A DNA stretch of 6,462 nucleotides, taken from positions 1 through 6,462 of the forward strand of contig JAFYYE010000143.1 of assembly GCA_017557715.1 (NCBI GenBank). Direction: 5' to 3'. The notes under the pieces were generated by a model. It was not told where the DNA came from and did not search any database. It worked only from the letters and a program-made list of their open reading frames with translations. Origin of the DNA: Pseudobutyrivibrio sp. Lineage in GTDB: Bacteria > Bacillota > Clostridia > Lachnospirales > Lachnospiraceae. Of this stretch, positions 1 to 5,564 are shown piece by piece (positions within the stretch are counted from its first letter, which is position 1; each line of letters opens with the position of its first letter). The position numbers and the translations under genes were made by a program.

Positions 1-330
1 TCTAAAAAAACAATTTTAAAAATAGCTGATTATGCGGCACTCGCAGAGGAACATAAAAAGCTTGAGGAACAATATAAATTAGAAAAGCTTAAGCATACAG
101 ATTATTCTGATATTGAAAAAATATTTAAGCCTTCATTAAATATTGAAGGAGTGAATAGTTTTAATATTCTAAAATCAAACTCTGATAAAGATAATAGATA
201 TGATATTATGATAAAAATGGATTTATCAGAACAGGGATTATTGAATTTTGATTCTTCAGAAGTTCATAGTCTCTGGAAATCTGAGTTTGGGGATTTAATT
301 TTCAATAAAGTAATATTTGATTGTGAGTAA
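1..330 (+). CDS. Hypothetical protein, C-terminal 109 residues (5' end outside window)
   Basis: An uninterrupted frame runs from the first base to TAA at 328-330. The first in-frame ATG lies deep inside (208-210) and has no ribosome binding site, so this is read as the tail of a gene that starts upstream. The visible part begins with a Lys/Glu-rich, probably helical or coiled-coil stretch (residues 1-45 of the fragment) and ends in a mixed segment with aromatic residues (LWKSEFGDLIF). There is no membrane segment, signal peptide or motif I recognise. It is clearly more AT-rich than the genes to its right, with heavy use of AAA, TTA, AAT and GAT. That could mean a different origin or simply low expression. 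It ends 4 bp before the next gene's likely start, so the two may share a transcript. Function unknown. Confidence 0.6.
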   Translation, partial: SKKTILKIADYAALAEEHKKLEEQYKLEKLKHTDYSDIEKIFKPSLNIEGVNSFNILKSNSDKDNRYDIMIKMDLSEQGLLNFDSSEVHSLWKSEFGDLIFNKVIFDCE

Positions 331-334
331 TGTT

Positions 335-1384
335 ATGGGGAATGGGGTAAGAAAAAAATTGTTAACTATGGTCATGATTACAGAAGCAGTTTTGCTTCTG
401 TTTTCTGGCTGTGGGAAAATATCTCCTAAGAAATCTGTAAGGGAAGTTTCTGAAAAATATTCTGTGGCTGATGAAAATCAGCTTATCGTCTATACCTCTC
501 ACAAGAAGGAGGTATATCTTCCAATTATTCAGGAGTTTGAAAATCGCACGGGTATATATGTTGATATTAAAGCAGGTGGAACTCAGGAAATGATGCAGAT
601 GGCGGATGCGGCGTCTGCACAGGGACTGTGCGACATCATGTTTGGAGGCGGAGTGGAAAGCTATGAGGCATGGAAGGATAATTTCATGTCATACGAATCC
701 AGTGAAGCTAAAGAATTGGATAGAAATTTCATGTCGAAAGATGGCACCTGGACTCCTTTTACAGAACTTCCAATTGTTTTTATATACAACAAGAAACTTG
801 TTAATTCAAGCAGTGCGCCACACACTTGGGAGCAGTTATTTGATTCCAAGTGGAAAGGTAAAATCGCATTTGCGGATATGGATAATTCAGGTACAAGCTA
901 TACTATAGTTTCTACCATTTCCCAGATAACGGGGGGTTCGCCAGAGGACGTGGTGAGCAGGCTTTATAATCAGCTGGATGGTAATATCCTAAAGTCTTCT
1001 GGAGATGTAATTCCTGATGTTTCAAATGGAACAACCCTTGTAGGAATCACATTGGAGGAGACTGCCCTCAAGGCTATCAACAAGGGCTACAACATAGATA
1101 TGATTTATCCACAGGATGGTACTAGTGCTGTCCCTGATGGTTGTGGAATAGTGGTGAACGCTCCTCACGAAGAAAATGCAAAGCTGTTTATTGATTTTAT
1201 CACAGGCTATGACACTCAAAGCTATGCAATGGATGAGTTTTACCGCAGGCCTGTAAGGGAAGATGTGAAGCTTCGTAAAGTTTTCGGTGATATTACTATT
1301 ATAGATTTTGATGTGCAGCGGTCAGCGGAAGAGGAAGAAGCTGCCTTTGACACCTGGCATCAGCTCACAGGTCAGGAGGATTGA
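335..1384 (+). CDS. AfuA/PgtC/HptA-like extracellular substrate-binding lipoprotein, probable ligand sensor
   Basis: A 349-residue type II periplasmic-binding-fold protein of the group usually labelled 'iron(III)/phosphonate ABC transporter binding protein'. A Lys/Arg n-region (RKK), a hydrophobic stretch and the lipobox FSGC (Cys26) mark an outer-face lipoprotein. The h-region carries an unusual Glu17. The mature domain opens with LIVYTSHKKE (about 50-59). It then shows the family's CDIMFGGG and LPIVFIYNKKLV segments and a C-terminal YRRPVREDV. The paired tyrosines that bind iron in FbpA are absent, so iron is unlikely. I chose ATG 335: it has a weak GTGAG upstream and the best n-region. A TTG at 317 in frame would overlap the previous gene. 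No ATPase or permease follows directly. A histidine kinase and regulator follow instead, 2 bp away, as in S. aureus hptA-hptS-hptR, where the binding protein senses external glucose-6-phosphate. A sensory role is inferred from context, and the ligand is unknown. Confidence 0.85.
   Translation: MGNGVRKKLLTMVMITEAVLLLFSGCGKISPKKSVREVSEKYSVADENQLIVYTSHKKEVYLPIIQEFENRTGIYVDIKAGGTQEMMQMADAASAQGLCDIMFGGGVESYEAWKDNFMSYESSEAKELDRNFMSKDGTWTPFTELPIVFIYNKKLVNSSSAPHTWEQLFDSKWKGKIAFADMDNSGTSYTIVSTISQITGGSPEDVVSRLYNQLDGNILKSSGDVIPDVSNGTTLVGITLEETALKAINKGYNIDMIYPQDGTSAVPDGCGIVVNAPHEENAKLFIDFITGYDTQSYAMDEFYRRPVREDVKLRKVFGDITIIDFDVQRSAEEEEAAFDTWHQLTGQED
1374..1379 (+). promoter_or_regulatory. RBS of the histidine kinase gene, decides its start
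   Basis: AGGAGG lies inside the last codons of the preceding gene, 7 nt before ATG 1387. It supports ATG 1387 over the in-frame TTG at 1381, which would sit only 1 nt from the motif. Confidence 0.85.
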
Positions 1385-1386
1385 TT

Positions 1387-3108
1387 ATGAACATTATCAG
1401 ACAATCCTTCAAAAGACAAATTTTTGTTTTAACCCTTGTGATTACGCTGGCGATGGTTATTATCAGCGGTGTCTTAACGGTGCAGGGATTTCAGGCGAGA
1501 CTGGAGTCTGACTATGCTAGAGAAGATAAGGCACAGGAGCTTTTAATCAGAAATAGTCTCCTGGACATGATGACCAAATCAGATGAGGCCATAGATAAGA
1601 TTACCGAAGATGAAACCCTGATGGGTGCCTTTACATTAAGCAGAGAAAACAATCAGGTGATATATGCTGCTTTGTATGAGAAAACTGCAGCAATAAGAGA
1701 CTTTGCATCAGTTGATTTATATTCTAATGGAAATTGTGTTTTCAGTACGCAAACAGGATTGACTCCTGTGACGTTACCTAAGAATTATTCTGTTTTGAAG
1801 GAAGCAAAGGAGCATCATGGAAAGACTGTTTATGGCATTGATTTAAGCAATAGCCCTGAAAACGCAGGAGATTTACTGATGGCCAGGGAAGTATTAAATG
1901 TTCTTGATAGAGGAATAGTTGTAGTAAGAATTCATCAGGATAATCTTAAGGAAGTTGTAAATGATGGAATGAATTCAAAGGATGGATTCGCACTTGTAAA
2001 CAGTCACTTTAGAGCATTCTGTGAGTTTGGAACAGCTTCTGATGGAGTGTTACTTAGTGGGATACGAAACAATCTGTTGCGAGGCGCCCTTTATAATGAT
2101 GGAATAAGATCAAATATTTATATCAATGATTTAGGCAATACAGGGCTGATTACAATTTATGTGACACCAAAGGCACTGGACGAATCTGCCATTAAAAGTG
2201 GTTATCAGATTATTGCTATTATGGCAATAGTTTCAGTGCTTGCATGTTTACTGGCTGCAAACAGAGTAAGTGAATATTTTTCAAAGCCAATTACAGCTTT
2301 AGCCAAGGCTATGAAGCAATTCAGAAAGGGAGATTTTGACACTAAGATAGAGCTGAACCGACAGGATGAATTTGAACAGCTGGCAACGGGCTTTAATAAA
2401 ATGACTACACAGCTGAAAGATACAATGGAAGAGCGAGTTGCAGCAGAGCGAAAGATAAATGAAACCCGAATTGCCATGATGCAATCTCAGCTTAATCCGC
2501 ATTTTTTGTACAACACACTTGATACCATTAAATGGGTGGCAAAGGCAAATCAGGTACCAGAAGTGGCTACGTTGTCATCAAGTCTTGCGGGAATTCTTAG
2601 AATGTCTATTTCCACCAGGCAGTTTTGTACATTGGAGACTGAACTAAAGCTTGTGGAGAGATACTGCGAAATTCAAAAGATTCGTTTTGATGATTTCTTT
2701 GATTTGATTATTAATGTGCCAGAAGAGCTTAAGGATGCAGTTGTGCCAAAGCTGATTCTTCAGCCTCTCGTGGAAAATGCTATTATTCACGGTTTGGAAG
2801 ACAGAGATGATGGCAGGCTTTATATTTCTGCTGAGTCCACAGAAGGCTCGTTAGAGCAGGGAGCAAGTCAGCTTTTAAAAATCTACATCGAAGATAACGG
2901 TAAGGGTATCAGCGATGAGATGATAGAGATTTTGGAGGCAGATGATCCAAGCAGACTGGAAGGTCATCTTGGATTAAATAACGTAAATACGATAATCAAA
3001 TTGTACTACGGAAAAGATTATGGAATAACAGCCAACAGGCTGGAGGTTGGTGGAACCATTATGACCATGATTCTGCCCCTATCAAAAAAGGAGCCAGAAA
3101 ATGACTAA
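1387..3108 (+). CDS. YesM-family sensor histidine kinase, membrane-bound
   Basis: A 573-residue kinase that would autophosphorylate on His and pass the phosphate to the regulator encoded next. Domain order: TM1 (about 11-33); a roughly 240-residue extracytoplasmic sensor region (34-272), of a size fitting a double-Cache fold, with a typical VDLYSNGNCVFS strand pair; TM2 (about 273-292); HAMP linker (about 293-347) with the DEFEQLATGFNKM segment; and a short helical stretch. The His_kinase H-box QLNPHFLYNTLD follows, with phospho-acceptor His372. Then come the HATPase N-box QPLVENAIIHG (Asn464), G1 box DNGKGI (503-508) and G2-like GHLGLNNV (526-533). All catalytic motifs are intact and the length is normal for the family. 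The gene follows the binding-protein gene by 2 bp and overlaps the regulator by 8 bp, so the three are translationally linked. The likely input is ligand-loaded binding protein from the gene before, by analogy with HptS. That contact is inferred. Confidence 0.95.
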   Translation: MNIIRQSFKRQIFVLTLVITLAMVIISGVLTVQGFQARLESDYAREDKAQELLIRNSLLDMMTKSDEAIDKITEDETLMGAFTLSRENNQVIYAALYEKTAAIRDFASVDLYSNGNCVFSTQTGLTPVTLPKNYSVLKEAKEHHGKTVYGIDLSNSPENAGDLLMAREVLNVLDRGIVVVRIHQDNLKEVVNDGMNSKDGFALVNSHFRAFCEFGTASDGVLLSGIRNNLLRGALYNDGIRSNIYINDLGNTGLITIYVTPKALDESAIKSGYQIIAIMAIVSVLACLLAANRVSEYFSKPITALAKAMKQFRKGDFDTKIELNRQDEFEQLATGFNKMTTQLKDTMEERVAAERKINETRIAMMQSQLNPHFLYNTLDTIKWVAKANQVPEVATLSSSLAGILRMSISTRQFCTLETELKLVERYCEIQKIRFDDFFDLIINVPEELKDAVVPKLILQPLVENAIIHGLEDRDDGRLYISAESTEGSLEQGASQLLKIYIEDNGKGISDEMIEILEADDPSRLEGHLGLNNVNTIIKLYYGKDYGITANRLEVGGTIMTMILPLSKKEPEND

Positions 3109-3859
3109 GGTTTTAATTGTAGACGATGAAAAATATGTACGTCTTGGAATAAAAAATGATACTGACTGGTCGCTTATAGACTGTGAGGTAGTAGGCGAAG
3201 CTGCAAATGGTCAGGAAGGCTTGGAAAAGGCGAAGGAACTAAAGCCAGATGTGGTTATCTCCGACATTAAAATGCCAAAGATGACAGGTATAGAAATGTC
3301 GGAAATACTACTAGAAAAGTATCCTGATATGAAGGTAATCTTTCTGACAGCCTATGATGAGTTTGAGTATGCAAGAGCAGCGATTAGGATTGGAGCATCA
3401 GACTATCTTTTAAAACCTTTTGATGATGGGGCATTGGAGGGAGCTATTCAGAGACTATTGCATCTTCATCCAAATTCTGTTAACAGCAGCAAGGCTGAGG
3501 AACAGCTTATTCCGCTAACGAGTAAGTCTGATGTGGAAAATAAATATATCAAGGAAGCAATTGAATACATAGAAAAAAATTATAGCGATAGTGACTTTAG
3601 TATCATCTCTATGGCAGAAGCTATAGGGGTCAGCGAGGGACATTTGAGCAGGCTGTTTAAAGCTGAAACAGGTCTTAGCATCAACAATTATCTTACTCGA
3701 CTGCGTATAAGAAAAGCCATGGATTATCTGAAGGATATAAAAGTTAAAGTATACGAAGTAGCGGATAAAGTGGGTTATCAGGATATAGCATATTTTTCTA
3801 ACACCTTTAAAAAGCTTGTGGGAAAATCACCATCAGATTATCAAAGTAATGGACTATAA
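3101..3859 (+). CDS. YesN-family response regulator, REC plus AraC-type HTH
   Basis: A 252-residue DNA-binding regulator, the partner of the kinase just upstream. The receiver domain (about 1-120) has the acidic pair Asp8/Asp9, phospho-acceptor Asp55 in the SDIKMPKMTG motif, Thr83 in FLTAYDEFEYA, and Lys105 in DYLLKPF, so it should be phosphorylatable. A short polar linker (about 123-145) leads to an AraC/XylS double helix-turn-helix (about 148-250), with helices near SMAEAIGVSEGHLSRLFK and VADKVGYQDIAYFSNTFKK and the family's closing KSPSDY. It is at the short end for YesN proteins because the linker is small. The start ATG 3101 has AAGGAG 7 nt upstream and overlaps the kinase stop by 8 bp. 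A terminator follows 7 bp after the stop, so its job is probably to activate the separately transcribed binding-protein/permease unit that begins at 4042. That target is inferred from adjacency. Confidence 0.95.
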   Translation: MTKVLIVDDEKYVRLGIKNDTDWSLIDCEVVGEAANGQEGLEKAKELKPDVVISDIKMPKMTGIEMSEILLEKYPDMKVIFLTAYDEFEYARAAIRIGASDYLLKPFDDGALEGAIQRLLHLHPNSVNSSKAEEQLIPLTSKSDVENKYIKEAIEYIEKNYSDSDFSIISMAEAIGVSEGHLSRLFKAETGLSINNYLTRLRIRKAMDYLKDIKVKVYEVADKVGYQDIAYFSNTFKKLVGKSPSDYQSNGL

Positions 3860-3866
3860 GTGAGTG

Positions 3867-3897
3867 AGAGCTGGATGAGATTCCAGCTCTTTTTTTT
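3867..3897 (+). terminator. Intrinsic terminator of the sensory operon
   Basis: A perfect 9-bp stem, AGAGCTGGA (3867-3875) with TCCAGCTCT (3882-3890), has a 6-nt loop and runs directly into an eight-T tract (3890-3897). It starts 7 bp after the regulator stop codon and separates the three-gene sensory operon from the transport genes. Confidence 0.93.
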
Positions 3898-3941
3898 ATA
3901 GATTTTTAAAGTATGTTCAAAAATTACAAATAATATCAGTT

Positions 3942-3974
3942 TTGTCTTATACACATTCTACTCCACTATATATA
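3942..3974 (+). promoter_or_regulatory. Candidate promoter of the binding-protein/permease operon
   Basis: This lies in the only gap between the terminator and the next gene. A good -10-like TATATA occurs at 3967-3972 (or 3969-3974). The nearest -35-like element is TTGTCT at 3942-3947, 19 nt away, which is longer than the usual 17. A poor -35/spacer is what an activator-dependent promoter tends to show, and an AraC-type regulator is encoded immediately upstream. The predicted leader would be about 60 nt. No convincing regulator-site direct repeat could be picked by eye in 3898-3941, which is simply AT-rich. Confidence 0.45.
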
Positions 3975-4029
3975 GACTATTAGGTAGAGAGAAGCCCTAT
4001 ATACGGGGTAAAAGTAATCTATAATGATT

Positions 4030-4036
4030 AGGAGGG
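4030..4036 (+). promoter_or_regulatory. Strong RBS of the second binding-protein gene, decides its start
   Basis: AGGAGGG ends 5 nt before ATG 4042. An in-frame ATG at 4024 lies upstream of this motif and has no RBS of its own, so the protein is taken to start at 4042 with MKRKVLSL, a textbook signal-peptide n-region. Confidence 0.9.
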
Positions 4037-4041
4037 TAAGA

Positions 4042-5424
4042 ATGAAAAGAAAGGTATTATCATTAATTATGGTCGCATCTATGATGATGGCCAGCCTGGT
4101 AGGTTGCGGTGGCGCAAGCTCAGGCACAGCAACTACAGATTCAGGTGAAGCTACAGAGCAGACAGCGGATGAACCTGCAGCAGAGCTCACAGGAATCGAC
4201 AAGATTATAGCTGAAGCAGAGACAATGACTCTTGATGAGTTGGCTCAGAAGGCTATTGAAGAGTCTAACGGCAAGACTTTCTATGGTGTTGGTAACTCAA
4301 GCCGTGGTAAATCAGCACTTCCATTATTTATCGAATATCTTCAGGGAATCGACAGCTCATACAACATGGAGTTCGAGTGGCAGCAGCCAAAGAACAACAA
4401 GATTTTTGAGCAGCTTTCATCTGACTCACTTAAGAGTGAAGGTACATTTGCAATGACTCTTATTCAGGATGGAAATCAGATTCAGACAAAGATGGTGGAT
4501 ACAGATATCCTTAAAACATTTGTACCAAAGGAGTGGGCAGAGGCAAATGGAACTACTCCAGATGCATTTGAGGGATTCCTTCCACTTCAGACACTCAATA
4601 AGGTTTTCATGTACAACAACACAGGCTCAGCTGAATTTAATAACTGCTGGGATTTCGTATATGAAGGTTCACATCCATTATTCATGGGTGTTGATTCAGA
4701 AATCGTAGGTAAGAACTTCCTTATGATGCTTACAGAAGACAAGTATGCAGCATGGATGAAGGAGTCATTCAATGCACTTGATTCTACAAAGCAGGCATAC
4801 TTCCAGCCAACAGTTAAGGAAATGGAGAAGGATGCCTCTGAGCTCGGACTTGGCGCAGATGCAGCTTATTCACTTGCTTGGATTAAGCTTTGGATTAACA
4901 ACTACAACGAGCAGACAGATGATGGTCCTATCTGCAACACACTTGTTGATAAGTCTGCAAAGGATCAGTCAGGATTGTTAGTATATTCTAAGCTTCGTTC
5001 AGTTGAGGAGTCAGCTTCTATTTCTGTAAACAACATTAATGTAGCTGCATATCAGGATGGTTACACAGGAATTGGTGGATATGGATATTGCCATTATCTC
5101 TTCCTTACCAAGAATAGCCCACTTCCATGGACAGCATGTGCATTCATCGCTTTCATGACAACAACAGAGCAGGGCTTTGATGCATGGGGCAAGGATATGG
5201 GTGGTTACTCAGCAAACCCAGAAGTAGCAAAGGCTATCGAGGAAACATATCACCACAGCGAAGGTGGCGGAGATGAGTTCCCTGCAAAGAATGACAGAGG
5301 ATATGACTGGTGGACAACAGATGGAAAGCTTGTTCTTGAGGATCCAGAATATTGCTCAGAAGTATCCTTTACAGTAGGTTCTTGGATTGATATTCAGGAT
5401 CACTACAGCGCAGGAGAAGAGTAG
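4042..5424 (+). CDS. ABC transporter substrate-binding lipoprotein (large AfuA-like type)
   Basis: A 460-residue exported binding protein for the transporter whose permease follows. The signal peptide MKRKVLSLIMVASMMMASLVGC ends in lipobox LVGC (lipid-anchored Cys22). A Gly/Ser/Thr/Glu-rich tether (about 23-50) follows. The mature domain shows a type II binding-protein pattern: an early strand TFYGVGNSS, a central FLPLQTLNKVFMYNN (about 179-193) matching the PIVFIYNK segment of the smaller protein upstream, and a late LFLTKNSPLPW (354-363) plus FIAFMTTTEQG, the usual 'leftover residues/edge helix' signature. It is about 100 residues longer than common FbpA/AfuA proteins, with extra material mid-domain and at the acidic, aromatic-rich C-terminus. 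No FbpA-style iron Tyr-Tyr pair is seen. It favours AAC over AAT for Asn, unlike the kinase gene, and has a strong RBS, so it is probably highly expressed. The substrate is unknown. A sugar phosphate or other organophosphate is a guess from family analogy. Confidence 0.85.
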   Translation: MKRKVLSLIMVASMMMASLVGCGGASSGTATTDSGEATEQTADEPAAELTGIDKIIAEAETMTLDELAQKAIEESNGKTFYGVGNSSRGKSALPLFIEYLQGIDSSYNMEFEWQQPKNNKIFEQLSSDSLKSEGTFAMTLIQDGNQIQTKMVDTDILKTFVPKEWAEANGTTPDAFEGFLPLQTLNKVFMYNNTGSAEFNNCWDFVYEGSHPLFMGVDSEIVGKNFLMMLTEDKYAAWMKESFNALDSTKQAYFQPTVKEMEKDASELGLGADAAYSLAWIKLWINNYNEQTDDGPICNTLVDKSAKDQSGLLVYSKLRSVEESASISVNNINVAAYQDGYTGIGGYGYCHYLFLTKNSPLPWTACAFIAFMTTTEQGFDAWGKDMGGYSANPEVAKAIEETYHHSEGGGDEFPAKNDRGYDWWTTDGKLVLEDPEYCSEVSFTVGSWIDIQDHYSAGEE

Positions 5425-5456
5425 GAATTACCTAATCATCAAGATTAGGGGATTCC
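5424..5456 (+). repeat. Hairpin 1 at the binding-protein stop codon
   Basis: Inner arms CCTAATC (5431-5437) and GATTAGG (5443-5449) pair perfectly around a 5-nt loop. Outer arms GGAAT (5424-5428) and ATTCC (5452-5456) extend the stem across one G-U pair and one mismatch. The first base is the last base of the TAG stop. No T-run follows, so this is an RNA structure element rather than a terminator, possibly protecting the upstream message from 3' decay. Confidence 0.75.
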
Positions 5457-5464
5457 GTACATGG

Positions 5465-5492
5465 CAGTCTTCTTGAGAAATCAAGAAGATTG
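5465..5492 (+). repeat. Hairpin 2, 12-bp stem with GAAA tetraloop
   Basis: Arms CAGTCTTCTTGA (5465-5476) and TCAAGAAGATTG (5481-5492) pair with a single G-U wobble and are closed by GAAA, a stable GNRA loop. Two more pairs (5463-5464 with 5493-5494, one G-U) are possible. It has no T-run. Confidence 0.8.
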
Positions 5493-5507
5493 TCTGCTGA
5501 AAGCAGA
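5493..5507 (+). repeat. Hairpin 3, short 6-bp stem
   Basis: Arms TCTGCT (5493-5498) and AGCAGA (5502-5507) pair perfectly around a GAA triloop. It abuts hairpin 2 and hairpin 4 with no spacer, so the three helices could stack end to end. Confidence 0.6.
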
Positions 5508-5550
5508 TTCAACTGTGGCTTACATTGGCCACAGTTGAACCCAATTTTTT
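5508..5550 (+). terminator. Hairpin 4 with T-run: probable leaky terminator or processing site
   Basis: Perfect 12-bp arms TTCAACTGTGGC (5508-5519) and GCCACAGTTGAA (5528-5539) enclose an 8-nt loop. A six-T run (5545-5550) follows after a 5-nt CCCAA spacer. The spacer makes termination weaker than at 3867-3897, so partial read-through into the permease is the likely outcome. This fits a binding protein made in excess of its membrane partner. It could equally be a 3'-end stabiliser of the binding-protein mRNA. Confidence 0.65.
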
Positions 5551-5556
5551 AAGGAG
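5551..5556 (+). promoter_or_regulatory. RBS of the permease gene
   Basis: AAGGAG lies 8 nt before ATG 5565 and directly after the T-run of hairpin 4, so transcripts that stop at that T-run exclude it. Confidence 0.85.
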
Positions 5557-5564
5557 AATAAAGT

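Noticed and set aside
241..316. Promoter-like pairs TTGAAT/CATAGT (241-270) and TTGGGG/TAATAT (287-316) before the first lipoprotein gene
   Set aside because: Each is only a partial match in very AT-rich coding DNA, where such matches are expected by chance, so neither is annotated.
317..334. TTG start for the first lipoprotein at 317
   Set aside because: It would overlap the preceding gene, has no RBS, and adds nothing useful to the signal peptide. ATG 335 gives a normal RKK n-region.
3918..3944. CAAAA...TTTTG inverted repeat upstream of the 4042 gene
   Set aside because: Five A/T-rich bases with a long gap in AT-rich DNA are not convincing as an operator.
4001..4016. CCC...GGG pairing in the leader of the second binding protein as a riboswitch or attenuator
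   Set aside because: The stem would be only three base pairs and the leader is too short, so there is no recognisable riboswitch fold.
4024..4041. ATG 4024 as start of the second binding protein
   Set aside because: The strong AGGAGGG lies downstream of it and is well placed for ATG 4042.
3966..4202. Minus-strand open frame over the leader and signal peptide of the second binding protein, and similar antisense frames elsewhere
   Set aside because: They lie opposite well-supported genes, have no RBS, and encode low-complexity sequence typical of shadow frames.
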